This document shows positions 1 through 8,354 of a stretch of DNA of 64,000 nucleotides, in pieces; position 1 is the stretch's first letter; each line of letters opens with the position of its first letter. The DNA lies in contig NZ_AULU01000012.1 in assembly GCF_000422445.1 (NCBI RefSeq), positions 124,001 through 188,000 on the forward strand, in the 5' to 3' direction. The translations under genes were made by a program, and so were the position numbers. Under the pieces are notes generated by a model. The model saw only the letters and a list, made by a program, of their open reading frames with translations, was not told where the DNA came from and searched no databases. This stretch comes from Paenibacillus assamensis DSM 18201 (GTDB lineage: Bacteria > Bacillota > Bacilli > Paenibacillales > Paenibacillaceae).

Positions 1-48
1 CAGAAGTACATCATTGAAGGGATTACGGCTGGTTCGGTAAAAGGATGA
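1..48 (+). CDS. C-terminal end of carbohydrate ABC transporter permease (partial)
   Basis: Only the last 15 codons and a TGA are inside the window; they read QKYIIEGITAGSVKG. This is the usual C-terminal signature of MalG-type sugar permeases of Firmicutes (a QKYF.xGI.AGaVKG-like ending). The next gene on the same strand encodes a sugar-type solute-binding lipoprotein, which fits a permease-binding-protein order. The rest of the gene lies upstream of the window, so the assignment rests on this short motif plus context. Confidence 0.75.
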   Translation, partial: QKYIIEGITAGSVKG

Positions 49-165
49 TACGAGTGCAAAGTCGGTAAACGGTTGGATCGTACACGCTGTTAATTTTTTA
101 GCATATTAATCTTTTGATTAAACAATCCGATCAATGATTTACACCTTAATGGTCAATTCTGTTGG

Positions 166-179
166 TGTAATCGCTTTCA
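166..179 (+). promoter_or_regulatory. cre box (CcpA operator), perfect consensus
   Basis: TGTAATCGCTTTCA matches all constrained positions of the catabolite-responsive element consensus TGWAANCGNTNWCA. It sits 126 bp before the start codon of the sugar-binding protein, in the 256-bp gap after the permease. Binding of CcpA with phosphorylated HPr there would repress the binding-protein gene when glucose is available. No convincing -35/-10 pair was found nearby. Confidence 0.7.
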
Positions 180-304
180 ATAGAGCAGTTATACTAAGTT
201 TGTAAATAAGATTTGTATTTATCGGAGTTGCCATTTTATTGGTTTACTAAATGGTAGTGCAAAGAAGTCGGCTGCCATAAGCAGTTGAACGGGAGGGCTT
301 ACGG

Positions 305-1588
305 ATGAAGAAGTTCGCAAAATTATCGTTGTTAATGCTTGTAGCAGTTTCGGTCATGTTAGCAGGATGTGGATCGAAAGATTCTAAAGAGAGCACAGCA
401 AATAACGGAAATAGCACGAAGACGGTTAACATATTCCAATTTAAAGTGGAAATCGCGGATGCGATGCAGCGTATGAAGGCAGAATTTGAGAAAGAGCATC
501 CAAACATTAAGCTGAACATTCAAGCCGTGGGCGGCGGTGCCGATTACTCTGCTGCTTTAAAAGCGAAGTTCGCTGCTAATGATGCGCCTGATATTTTCAA
601 CAACGGCGGATTCCAAGAGATGGAGACGTGGATGGAGCATTTGGAGGACTTGTCCGCAGAGCCTTGGGCGAAAGACGTCATTCCACTTGCGAAAGAGCCC
701 ATGACGAAGGATGGCAAGCTTTACGGGCAACCGATGAACTTGGAAGGGTACGGCTTTATTTATAACAAAGACTTGTTTGCCAAAGCAGGTATTACTGAGC
801 TGCCTAAGACATTGTCCCAGCTAGAAGATGCAGCGAAGAAGCTGCAAGCAGCAGGCATTACTCCATTCGCCAACGGTTATCAGGAGTGGTGGATTCTAGG
901 TATTCACAACTTAAACGTTGCTTTCGCGCATCAACAAGATCCGAATGCATTTATTCAAGGATTGAAGGATGGTTCTGCGAAAATGACGGGCAATAAAGTG
1001 TTCCAAGATTGGACGAAAATGCTTGATTTGACGATTCAATACGGCAATAAAAACCCATTGACGACAGACTACAATACGCAAGTTACGTTGTTTGCGAAGG
1101 GCGAAACAGCGATGATGCAGCAGGGGAACTGGACGCAAGTACAAATCGACGGCATTAACAAAGACTTGAACTTGGGCGTTTTGCCAATGCCAATCGATGA
1201 AGATGCAGCGAAAAATGACAAGTTGCTTGTAGGTGTACCGAACAACTGGGTTATTAATAAGAATTCCAAAGTGAAAGAAGAAGCAAAAATCTTCTTGAAC
1301 TGGCTTGTATCTTCCGAAACAGGCAAGAAGTATATTACGAAAGAATTTAAGTTCATTCCAGCATTCTCTACGATTACAGCGACAGCTGAGGACCTTGGCG
1401 ATATCGCAGCTGATGTGATGAAGTACAGCCAAGAGGACAAAGCATTGAGCTGGAACTGGTTTAAATACCCGGACGGTGCAACGCAAGAGTTCGGCAGCAT
1501 GATTCAGGCGTATGTAGCGGGTAAGGATGATCAAGCGAAGTTGTTAGAGAACTTCCAGAAGGCATGGGATAACTTGAGCAAGAAATAA
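305..1588 (+). CDS. Extracellular sugar-binding lipoprotein of an ABC transporter (SBP family 1)
   Basis: A 427-residue substrate-binding lipoprotein for a carbohydrate ABC importer, anchored on the outer face of the membrane. It has a lipoprotein signal peptide (residues 1-22, lipobox LAGC with Cys22) followed by a Ser/Asn-rich linker. The mature part has the typical layout of family 1 solute-binding proteins: VNIFQFKVEIADAMQRM near the N-terminus, NDAPDIF, then YNKDLFAKAGI and a C-terminal region with GETAMMQQGNW. A ribosome site (GGGAGG) precedes ATG 305. It follows a MalG-type permease end and is headed by a cre box, so import of an alternative sugar under catabolite repression is likely. 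The exact sugar cannot be read from the sequence. Confidence 0.9.
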   Translation: MKKFAKLSLLMLVAVSVMLAGCGSKDSKESTANNGNSTKTVNIFQFKVEIADAMQRMKAEFEKEHPNIKLNIQAVGGGADYSAALKAKFAANDAPDIFNNGGFQEMETWMEHLEDLSAEPWAKDVIPLAKEPMTKDGKLYGQPMNLEGYGFIYNKDLFAKAGITELPKTLSQLEDAAKKLQAAGITPFANGYQEWWILGIHNLNVAFAHQQDPNAFIQGLKDGSAKMTGNKVFQDWTKMLDLTIQYGNKNPLTTDYNTQVTLFAKGETAMMQQGNWTQVQIDGINKDLNLGVLPMPIDEDAAKNDKLLVGVPNNWVINKNSKVKEEAKIFLNWLVSSETGKKYITKEFKFIPAFSTITATAEDLGDIAADVMKYSQEDKALSWNWFKYPDGATQEFGSMIQAYVAGKDDQAKLLENFQKAWDNLSKK

Positions 1589-1598
1589 GTGCAGCACA

Positions 1599-1630
1599 GC
1601 TATCCACGATTAGTGGGTAGCTTTCTTGCA
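1599..1630 (+). terminator. Rho-independent terminator after the sugar-binding gene
   Basis: GCTATCCAC (1599-1607) pairs with GTGGGTAGC (1613-1621) with one G-T pair and a 5-nt loop, followed by TTTCTTGCATTT. It lies 10 bp after the stop codon. Confidence 0.8.
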
Positions 1631-1717
1631 TTTATTAAGGGGGATAATGCATGTTGTTATCAATCAGACCTGTAGTAAAATGGATATAAATATAACAGTA
1701 AATGGGAGGAATGTTTG

Positions 1718-2101
1718 ATGCGAAAGATGCGGCATGACGTGCTTCGTACACGAACAGAACGCTTATTAAGTCGTTTTAAAACGGTAACCATACTCGTTGT
1801 TCTACTTGCAGCTCTCTCAAACCATTCTGGTGTACATCGTGCATATGCCTCAGAGAAACATCTTGTTCACACTATAAGTAATACGAAACAAGATAATAAA
1901 GGCAGCATAGACATAGCAAGTAAAGAGATCGATCCAGAGCGTAAGCGGCAGCTTTTGGAGGAGTATGGTTTAGAATCAGAGCGGCCTTCGAATAGCTTTC
2001 AAAGTGGGGACTTTGGATTCTCCGTAAGCGATAATCCGAATCAGGATACGCTCGTTATGTATCTGCTGAAGCTGCTTTTCAGCTTCATAAAGTCGCTGTA
2101 A
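1718..2101 (+). CDS. Small exported or membrane-anchored protein of unknown function
   Basis: A 127-residue protein that I do not recognise. ATG 1718 is preferred over TTG 1715 because GGGAGGA (1704-1710) lies 7 bp before it. The N-terminus is very basic (RKMRHDVLRTRTERLLSRF) and is followed by a hydrophobic segment (about residues 22-34) and an AYAS site that could be a signal-peptidase cleavage point. The mature part is polar with an acidic/basic stretch (EIDPERKRQLLEEYGLESER), and the C-terminus is hydrophobic (TLVMYLLKLLFSFIKSL), possibly an amphipathic membrane helix. It stands alone between a terminator and a new promoter. No function is proposed. Confidence 0.6.
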   Translation: MRKMRHDVLRTRTERLLSRFKTVTILVVLLAALSNHSGVHRAYASEKHLVHTISNTKQDNKGSIDIASKEIDPERKRQLLEEYGLESERPSNSFQSGDFGFSVSDNPNQDTLVMYLLKLLFSFIKSL

Positions 2102-2157
2102 CCTTTACGTATTAACATACAAGATTGGATGAATTTACATCATTTCTGATCAATAAC

Positions 2158-2186
2158 TTGCCTACTGAACCATAGGTCACTATACT
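2158..2186 (+). promoter_or_regulatory. Sigma-A promoter TTGCCT-N17-TATACT
   Basis: -35 TTGCCT (2158-2163), 17-bp spacer, -10 TATACT (2181-2186). It would drive the 33-codon small ORF at 2245 and read on into the HlyC/CorC-type gene at 2419. Confidence 0.65.
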
Positions 2187-2244
2187 AAAGATAGTGTATA
2201 CTTTTACACAAATACTAGATTTCATTGAGGAGGTGGCGTCAGTT

Positions 2245-2346
2245 ATGGACGATGAGCCAGGGGAAGCGGGTAATAGGATTCAGGCATTATGTGTAATCAA
2301 TAAGATCAAGATGCGTTTAAAAACAAGCTATTATCGCCGGAATTAA
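2245..2346 (+). CDS. Possible 33-residue small protein
   Basis: An ATG-started ORF of 33 codons preceded by a near-perfect ribosome site (GAGGAGGTGG, 2227-2236; 8-bp spacing) and by a good promoter 59 bp upstream. The product begins MDDEPGEAGNRIQ and has a basic C-terminal half (KIKMRLKTSYYRRN). I recognise no family. The strong Shine-Dalgarno and promoter make translation plausible. It could be a small protein, or an upstream ORF that affects expression of the CBS-domain membrane protein 72 bp downstream. With no homology evidence, this is a candidate only. Confidence 0.4.
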   Translation: MDDEPGEAGNRIQALCVINKIKMRLKTSYYRRN

Positions 2347-2418
2347 ATCATGTATTCCAAACTCATGGATATCGATGGTTATAGGAATACTTGAAAATGA
2401 TGATGGAGGATGAATAGT

Positions 2419-3762
2419 GTGTTTACGGAAATTTTGATACTTTTGATACTCATAGTGCTAAATGCTTTTTTTGCAGCCTCAGAAATTGCTCTTATTTCAT
2501 TGAATGACAACAAAGTTAAGTCTATGGCGGAGGCAGGGCATAAAAAAGCAAAACTATTGCACAGTCTTCTGAGCGAACCGAGCCGTTTCTTGGCCACAAT
2601 CCAGATCGGTATAACGTTAGCGGGGTTCATGGCGAGTGCATTCGCCGCTGAGAGCTTTGCTGGCAGGTTGGCACAATATCTTTATGAAGCAGGGGTACCT
2701 ATTCCGAGAACGATTTTGGAGACGGTATCAGTCATTTTGATTACGATTATTTTGTCTTATTTCACGTTGGTATTTGGTGAACTAGTACCGAAGCGATTGG
2801 CGATGAAAAAGTATGAGCCGATTGCGATGTTCGCAGCTGTGCCATTGACGGTTCTATCTAAGGTTACTGCGCCATTTGTTCGATTACTTACAGGATCAAT
2901 GAACTTGATTGTACGTATCCTCGGTGTTAACCCGGATGAGAACAAAGAGCAGGTAACAGAAGAAGAAATTCGAATGATGGTCGACGTTGGTAACGAAAAT
3001 GGTACGATTCAAGAAGATGAGAAAATGATGATTAACAACATTTTCGAGTTGGACAATAAGACAGTGACGGACATTATGACACATCGAAGCAGCGTGATCG
3101 GCATTTCGATGGATTCCTCACTTAAAGAAGTTGCGAAGCTAATTAATATTGAAAAATATACGAGATATCCTATATATGAAGGTGACATCGACAATATTGT
3201 CGGTATCCTGCACGTGAAAGATATTATTAAATATCTTGAAACAGACGCAGATGATTCCTTTAACCTGAAAGATCTCATTCGCGTTCCTTATTTCATCCCG
3301 GCTTCTAAGCGTATCGATGATTTGTTCAAAGAACTGCAGAACAATAAAGTTCATATCGCTGTGGCAATTGATGAGTACGGCGGTACAGCAGGAATTGTAA
3401 CAGTCGAAGACTTGCTGGAAGAGATCGTGGGTAACATTTTTGACGAACACGATGATGAGGAAGAAGAAAAAGAGATTGAGCAGGTTGAAGAGGGCGTCTG
3501 GGTTGTAGACGGGACGATTCAACTGCGAGTGCTTAATCCAATCATTGATGCAGATTTCCCTACGGATGATTACGACACATTAAGTGGCTTCGTTATTGGT
3601 CAGCTAGGAAGAATTCCTGAGCAGTCGGAGAAACCTATTGTTACGTTTGACGGCTTCGTATTTGAAGTGCTTGAAGTGGACGAGAAGCGAATTCATAAAT
3701 TGAAAGTGCTTCGTTCAACTGCGGAAGTATCTTCTGTTGCTGAGCCGATATTGGAAACGTAA
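2419..3762 (+). CDS. HlyC/CorC (CNNM)-family membrane protein with CBS domains
   Basis: Integral membrane protein of the DUF21-CBS-CorC_HlyC architecture, associated in this family with Mg2+/Co2+ transport or resistance. An N-terminal CNNM/DUF21 domain with three to four hydrophobic helices (about residues 1-190, with AASEIALISLN and FGELVPKRLA typical of the family) is followed by two CBS motifs (about 210-340, TDIMTHRSSV and YGGTAGIVTVEDLLEEIVG) and the C-terminal transporter-associated domain (about 355-435, DDYDTLSGFV). GTG 2419 is preferred because GGAGG (2405-2409) lies 9 bp before it; the in-frame ATG at 2410 directly abuts that site. A bidirectional terminator follows. Confidence 0.88.
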   Translation: MFTEILILLILIVLNAFFAASEIALISLNDNKVKSMAEAGHKKAKLLHSLLSEPSRFLATIQIGITLAGFMASAFAAESFAGRLAQYLYEAGVPIPRTILETVSVILITIILSYFTLVFGELVPKRLAMKKYEPIAMFAAVPLTVLSKVTAPFVRLLTGSMNLIVRILGVNPDENKEQVTEEEIRMMVDVGNENGTIQEDEKMMINNIFELDNKTVTDIMTHRSSVIGISMDSSLKEVAKLINIEKYTRYPIYEGDIDNIVGILHVKDIIKYLETDADDSFNLKDLIRVPYFIPASKRIDDLFKELQNNKVHIAVAIDEYGGTAGIVTVEDLLEEIVGNIFDEHDDEEEEKEIEQVEEGVWVVDGTIQLRVLNPIIDADFPTDDYDTLSGFVIGQLGRIPEQSEKPIVTFDGFVFEVLEVDEKRIHKLKVLRSTAEVSSVAEPILET

Positions 3763-3781
3763 TGAAATAGCTATACGAAAT

Positions 3782-3827
3782 AAAAATACCGCCATTGCGC
3801 AATCCAAGTGCAATGGCGGTATTTTTG
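3782..3827. terminator. Bidirectional terminator between convergent genes
   Basis: A perfect 17-bp inverted repeat, AAAAATACCGCCATTGC (3782-3798) and its complement (3810-3826), with A- and T-runs on both sides. It serves the CBS-domain gene on the plus strand and the DoxX-like gene on the minus strand. Confidence 0.9.
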
Positions 3828-3835
3828 TGAACGTT

Positions 3836-4828
3836 TTACACAAACACACTTCCTGGTCTGCCCATCCATACATAAATAATCATTAGTGTGAAGAGTAGGG
3901 CACTGAAGTTGATGGCTATAAATGTACTGCGTACCTTTGGCGAACGAAGAAACTTGAACTTGAGCATCGTCTTTGTCTCGTCTGCGCCTTCAATGATAAA
4001 CATGACGAGAAGCGTATGTACAACCATATGTCCTACGATTTCTTTTAGGCCAAATACTGTTGTAGTCATAAGGAATACGCTTGTCAGTACGAGTGCGGCA
4101 AATCGATTCATCATTCCTACAATAAAGGCCCAAGCGATTCCAATCTCAATGAAAGCGCTAATAAGAACGAAGTCCTCAATCGTAAACCCTAGGGAAGGAA
4201 GTCCGTAATCATGAAAAAGAGAGCACGCGAGTTTAGCTATAGTAATTTTCTCAATCGCAAGCCATGCCAAGGATAGTCCTGTGCTTATAAAAAGGGCAGA
4301 TGTTGCTGTGTGGCTCCATTTTGTCTGAATAACGAATAAATAATAGATGATTCCAATATAAAACATATAATCGAGTGCATGAAACAGGCCGTATATCATA
4401 ACGGCATGGATGTAAAGGAGTGTGAGGGCGGATGCACTGATGAAGAGTGTTTTGCGATGCAACAATCCTAATAGGGCGACGGTAAGGACGACGTAAACCC
4501 ACCATTGATTCGAAACAAGGTCGGGTGCCAAATACGATCCAGTACTAAGTTGTAGCAGCAGCCCAATTCCGAGTCCAGCACGCAGAATAATCGAATTAAA
4601 GCGTTTTAACCCATGTAGATGACGATGAATGCGGCTTACAACGCCGACATTTCGAATTGATTCATTGAAGAAAGCTAATATAAGTAAGACTATGGTGGTA
4701 AAGATAAGCCAGAACAAAAATGTAGGGGTAATTACATTGGCAATAGGTGAAGGGATCCAATCTTGATCCTCAGTAAACCATTTTACATGCATATACTTGC
4801 TGCTCCACGAAGGAAGCCATGAATTCAT
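3836..4828 (-). CDS. DoxX-like integral membrane protein
   Basis: A 330-residue polytopic protein with about eight to nine hydrophobic helices (for example around residues 35-55, 80-100, 110-125, 130-150, 155-170, 180-200, 225-240, 245-262, 270-285, 305-323). The overall look (aromatic-rich helices, FIEIGIAWAFIVGMMNRFAALVL, GHMVVHTLLVMFIIEG) resembles the DoxX/DoxD superfamily of small redox-associated membrane proteins, but this is longer than a basic DoxX unit. ATG 4828 has GGAGGC 7 bp upstream. It is transcribed alone. Function is unknown beyond the membrane location. Confidence 0.6.
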   Translation of the reverse strand: MNSWLPSWSSKYMHVKWFTEDQDWIPSPIANVITPTFLFWLIFTTIVLLILAFFNESIRNVGVVSRIHRHLHGLKRFNSIILRAGLGIGLLLQLSTGSYLAPDLVSNQWWVYVVLTVALLGLLHRKTLFISASALTLLYIHAVMIYGLFHALDYMFYIGIIYYLFVIQTKWSHTATSALFISTGLSLAWLAIEKITIAKLACSLFHDYGLPSLGFTIEDFVLISAFIEIGIAWAFIVGMMNRFAALVLTSVFLMTTTVFGLKEIVGHMVVHTLLVMFIIEGADETKTMLKFKFLRSPKVRSTFIAINFSALLFTLMIIYVWMGRPGSVFV

Positions 4829-5146
4829 AAATTCGCCTCCATTTGCTATTTAGTAGGGTAAAGATAAGTAACGGAATGTTCACCACCTTTTTATCGTATA
4901 CCTGTTGTAGATGTAAAAGCAGCACGCCCTCAACATCTACGTATCGCATGGATACTTGTACATAATGATACTATATATTCCAATTCATAGTACCACATAC
5001 CAACAGATTGATCGACAATTTTTGTCTTTTATCGGCTATCTTCAACATTTTCTTTATAGTTCCTTATGAAAAAAATTAAGGAAAAAAAGGTTAAGCGTAT
5101 TTATTTTACCATTGTTCAGGAATATATGGATGAGATGAATGTATTT

Positions 5147-5161
5147 TGTAAAGCGCTTACA
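5147..5161. promoter_or_regulatory. cre-like palindrome
   Basis: TGTAAAGCGCTTACA is a near-perfect palindrome around GCGC. It resembles a cre box but carries one extra base in the left arm, so it does not fit TGWAANCGNTNWCA exactly. It sits about 50 bp upstream of the -35 at 5214. It may be a weak CcpA site or the operator of another LacI-type regulator. Confidence 0.4.
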
Positions 5162-5213
5162 ATACATTCATATTACTAACAGTAACCGTAGTTTCATGAC
5201 TATTGATATTTTA

Positions 5214-5241
5214 TTGACTTCTTAAACAGGTGAAGTATTAT
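5214..5241 (+). promoter_or_regulatory. Sigma-A promoter TTGACT-N16-TATTAT
   Basis: -35 TTGACT (5214-5219), 16-bp spacer, -10 TATTAT (5236-5241), upstream of the unknown gene at 5356 and the DegV gene behind it. A TATAAT at 5316-5321 could be an alternative -10 but lacks a good -35. Confidence 0.6.
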
Positions 5242-5355
5242 GTTAAAGCGCTGATCTAATTAGAGCGTTATAACATTGTCATGAAAGCGATTAAGATACC
5301 GTATCCTTGGTATGATATAATACATTTAATTATTGTAGGTTTTGGAGGATTTCAC

Positions 5356-5856
5356 ATGCTTAGTTATGAAGAAAAATCCGCAATTGCGGACTCATTCACC
5401 GAATTGGAACGCAGACAAGTATCACTAGGTCGCGCCAATTACCATTATGAACAGAGTGTATACGACAAAAAAACAGTCGTATATCATTTGCACCCGAACG
5501 GTAATGGATTTGTATACGCGGGTTTGTTGCAAGGTTATGAGAAGGATGATAAGGGACTTGTTAATATTCGTGATTTCACAGCTGATGAGCTGCGCACAAT
5601 TATTGAGCAATCCATTCACTCCTTGTCTGCAATACCTCAATCCCTTGAGTCCGTTGACTCTCATGACTCCGATGAGTCTACAGAGGAAGAACATTGGACA
5701 AATGCAAGTAATCAAACGCTTACTCTGCAATTCGAAGATGAAGATCAAATGTGGTACATTTATGCAGGTTTAAACTTAGATACTGTTTTTGAAACGTATG
5801 AGGAAGCGAAGGAATATCTCGAAGAAGAAGGCTTCAGGCCTGCAATGAAAAAGTAA
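5356..5856 (+). CDS. Conserved-looking cytosolic protein of unknown function
   Basis: A 166-residue soluble protein. ATG 5356 (MLSYEEKSAIADSF) is chosen because GGAGG (5344-5348) lies 7 bp before it; the 25 codons between ATG 5281 and this site lack an upstream ribosome site. The N-terminal half is charged and helical, with YDKKTVVYHLHPNGNGFVYA, and is followed by a Ser/Asp-rich linker (about residues 95-115) and an acidic C-terminal part (QFEDEDQMWYIYAGLNLDTV, EEAKEYLEEEGF). I cannot assign a family. It precedes the DegV gene by 30 bp, so they are probably co-transcribed. Confidence 0.65.
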   Translation: MLSYEEKSAIADSFTELERRQVSLGRANYHYEQSVYDKKTVVYHLHPNGNGFVYAGLLQGYEKDDKGLVNIRDFTADELRTIIEQSIHSLSAIPQSLESVDSHDSDESTEEEHWTNASNQTLTLQFEDEDQMWYIYAGLNLDTVFETYEEAKEYLEEEGFRPAMKK

Positions 5857-5886
5857 TGACATCATACGAATAGAAATGGGTGCGCA

Positions 5887-6747
5887 ATGACGAAGAAAAT
5901 TGCTTGGATAACGGATAGTACCGCTTATTTGCCGGATAACTTGAAACATAACGAAGATGTGTTTGTCATTCCAATGGGCATTGTATTTGGCAACGACGTT
6001 TTTGACGATGGCATCGATCTCACGACAGAGGAGCTCTACCGTCGTATTCGCGAGGAAAAGGAAATGCCGAAGACGTCTCAGCCGCCAATCGGTAGATATG
6101 CGGCGTTATTTGAACAGTTGAAAGATGCTGGTTATGATTGCGCAATTGCTATTCATGTATCAGAAAAAATAAGCGGAACGTTGGCATGTTGTCACTCTGC
6201 TGCAGACCTTGCGTCGTTTGATGTCGAAGTTGTCGATTCGAAGGCGATGTCCTATGTTCTTACCACGCTTCTCTACAAAGGGCTGGAGCTTGCTGAACAA
6301 GGCTTCAGCTATCAAGAGATCGCAGCTCAATTGCGGCAGGAAGCAAATAAAGCAGAGAATTATATTGTATTGGGCAATCTGGACCAATTCTACAAAGGTG
6401 GAAGAATGTCAGGTACGCAATACTTAGTCGGTTCTCTTCTTCGTATTAAGCCAGTGCTCCGTATCCATGACGGCGCGTTCGAACTATTTGATAAAGTACG
6501 TTCTGAGAAAAAGGCATATGCACGCTTAGTTGAGTTATTTCAACAGGCTTATGAACGGAATCATGTCCAAAGCATTCAAATTATGCACGGAAATGTGATC
6601 GATAAAGCAGAATCATTGAAGCAGCAGCTCCAAACGCTTTTCCCTCAGCTTGAGGTTGTAATCGGTGAAATCAGCTCTGCCATTGCTGTACATGCTGGCG
6701 AAGGAACTGTGGCTGTTATTTGGCATAATGAGCCGAAGAACTCATAA
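5887..6747 (+). CDS. DegV family fatty-acid-binding protein
   Basis: A 286-residue cytosolic DegV-fold protein. Members bind a fatty acid; some (FakB) present it to the kinase FakA for incorporation into phospholipid. Diagnostic stretches are IAWITDSTAYLPDN (residues 4-17), TSQPPIGRY (about 60-68), SGTLACCHSA (about 97-106) and YKGGRMSGTQYLVGSLLRIKP (about 162-182). No FakA gene is visible in the window, so the FakB role is a family-based inference. The ribosome site before ATG 5887 is weak (GGGTG), which suggests coupling to the gene 30 bp upstream. Confidence 0.88.
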   Translation: MTKKIAWITDSTAYLPDNLKHNEDVFVIPMGIVFGNDVFDDGIDLTTEELYRRIREEKEMPKTSQPPIGRYAALFEQLKDAGYDCAIAIHVSEKISGTLACCHSAADLASFDVEVVDSKAMSYVLTTLLYKGLELAEQGFSYQEIAAQLRQEANKAENYIVLGNLDQFYKGGRMSGTQYLVGSLLRIKPVLRIHDGAFELFDKVRSEKKAYARLVELFQQAYERNHVQSIQIMHGNVIDKAESLKQQLQTLFPQLEVVIGEISSAIAVHAGEGTVAVIWHNEPKNS

Positions 6748-6784
6748 TAATTTATAAATTATTACTCCAATATGCAAGTACGCA

Positions 6785-6832
6785 AAAAAGACTGTTCTCA
6801 GGCCGCAAAACGGACATGGGTTCAGTCTTTTG
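6785..6832. terminator. Bidirectional terminator between convergent genes
   Basis: AAAAAGACTG (6785-6794) pairs with CAGTCTTTT (6823-6831), with a partly paired middle. A-rich and T-rich flanks suit both the DegV gene (plus) and the MocR gene (minus). Confidence 0.8.
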
Positions 6833-6834
6833 TT

Positions 6835-8253
6835 TCATTCAGGGAACCATACCTCTTTTAAGCGCTGTATTCCTTCATCTATTAACTCCACTGGGATTCC
6901 GCCGAAACCGATTATGAAATGAAGCTCATTACGTCGATAGGGTATCCACCATGTAAAAGACATAGGTGTTACTCGTATATCGGCTGCTTTAGCTAGCTCA
7001 ACAAGCTCTTCTTCTGAGCGCTGATCATGAACGTTCAAAAGAATATGAAAGCCAGCGTCTGTTCCTGTTACGACAGCACGACCTTGAAAGTGCTCTTGAA
7101 TTGATCGGATTAAGATATCGTGCTTTCTCTTATATAGCTGACGCATTCGTCGCAGGTGCTTCTCGAAATGTCCTTTTTCCATAAACTGATGTAGAGCAAG
7201 CTGATTGATTCTAGAAGCGGAGTGCTCTAGGTACAGCTCCCATTTTAGTTGATGGTAAGCAGGTAGTAAGCGATTAGGCAGAATCATGTAATGAATGCAA
7301 AAAGTAGGTGCAATCGCCTGAGAAAAGCTCCCTAAGTAAATGACGGGACTATTTTCGATCAGCCCTTGGATGGATGGAATGGATCGACCATGATAGCGGA
7401 ATTCACCGCCATAGTCATCTTCAATGATGAAACCTTGTGAATCGTTGGCCCATTCCAATAGTTGAATGCGCTTAGTGATTGATGTCATCAGCCCTGTTGG
7501 AAACTGGTGCGAGGGGGCTGTGTAGACGATATTTATATTCGAATTGTACAATGGCTCGATCTGAATTCCGTTTTCTTGCAGCGGGATGGGGACGATTTCA
7601 TATCCATGATTTTTAAAAGTGGCTGGCACCAGATGATAACAAGGATCTTCGATGCCTAGTCGATTGCCACTGCCGCTATGTTTGAGCAGTAAGCTCAACA
7701 ATGAAGTAAGTATGTATTGGTCCGCACCGACTATGACTTGGTCAGGCGTGCAGCGAAGTCCTCGGTAGCGGCGCAAGTATGTCACAATGCTTTGTCGCAG
7801 TGCAGGTTCTCCTTGTGGATTACCATACTGTAAGCCATCGGTGTGATCGATTGCATCGTGTAATAAACCCCTCCAAACACGATGCGGAAACGTGGAAAAG
7901 TCATTTTTTGATATATGAAAATCATAGCGATAACAGTGAGGATCTCGTGCTGTTATCCGATGCGTTGATGGTTGTTGAGCAGATGCTGCGTACTTATGGT
8001 AGATAGGGTGCAGCGCTTGAACATAGTAACCACTCTTTGGCCTGCTCTTTATAAATCCTTCTGCCACTAACTGCTGAAAGGCAAGCTCTACAGGAGTCGT
8101 ACTCACATTAAGCTGCTCTGCAAGTTTACGCAAAGAAGGCATACGAGTATTGGGGGATAGATTTCCTAGTCGTATTTCTTGTTTGAAGAACTCGTATAGC
8201 TGAAGATAAAAGGGCGTTTTGCTTTGCTCATCAAGCTTAGGAGCTATGAACAT
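6835..8253 (-). CDS. MocR/GabR-type regulator (GntR HTH + aminotransferase-like domain) lacking the PLP lysine
   Basis: A 472-residue transcriptional regulator. An N-terminal GntR winged helix (about 10-75: MPSLRKLAEQLNVSTTPVELAFQQL split by turns) is joined to a fold-type I aminotransferase-like domain (about 110-465; EDDYGGEFRYHG motif). In this family PLP is bound as a Schiff base to the Lys of a GTFSK motif; here the motif reads YLGSFSQAIAP, with Gln312 (codon 7318-7320) in place of Lys. The substitution is read directly from the DNA. ATG 8253 is favoured over ATG 8268 because GGAGG lies 7 bp before it. The gene is divergent from a GNAT gene that it may regulate. Confidence 0.88.
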   Translation of the reverse strand: MFIAPKLDEQSKTPFYLQLYEFFKQEIRLGNLSPNTRMPSLRKLAEQLNVSTTPVELAFQQLVAEGFIKSRPKSGYYVQALHPIYHKYAASAQQPSTHRITARDPHCYRYDFHISKNDFSTFPHRVWRGLLHDAIDHTDGLQYGNPQGEPALRQSIVTYLRRYRGLRCTPDQVIVGADQYILTSLLSLLLKHSGSGNRLGIEDPCYHLVPATFKNHGYEIVPIPLQENGIQIEPLYNSNINIVYTAPSHQFPTGLMTSITKRIQLLEWANDSQGFIIEDDYGGEFRYHGRSIPSIQGLIENSPVIYLGSFSQAIAPTFCIHYMILPNRLLPAYHQLKWELYLEHSASRINQLALHQFMEKGHFEKHLRRMRQLYKRKHDILIRSIQEHFQGRAVVTGTDAGFHILLNVHDQRSEEELVELAKAADIRVTPMSFTWWIPYRRNELHFIIGFGGIPVELIDEGIQRLKEVWFPE

Positions 8254-8354
8254 GAAGTTGTCCTCCATCTGTCCTTTTTTTTTTAACGATTCTGTCTATT
8301 TAGAAGTATACAGTTGTTCACTACGATAGGTATATAACGAAAAGGGGGATTATG

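Larger units (their letters stand above)
4829..5355. other. Intergenic region with divergent control signals
   Basis: The 527 bp between the DoxX-like gene and the gene at 5356 hold no convincing ORF. They contain a cre-like palindrome (5147-5161) and a promoter (5214-5241). An in-frame ATG at 5281 precedes the likely start at 5356 but lacks a ribosome site. The stretch 4870-5100 is AT-rich and shows nothing I can name. Confidence 0.5.

Noticed and set aside
911-1534. 207-codon minus-strand ORF over the sugar-binding gene
   Set aside because: It is antisense to a clear lipoprotein gene, with no ribosome site or recognisable domain.
5281-5355. Upstream ATG extending the gene at 5356 by 25 codons
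   Set aside because: No Shine-Dalgarno before 5281; GGAGG at ideal spacing supports ATG 5356.
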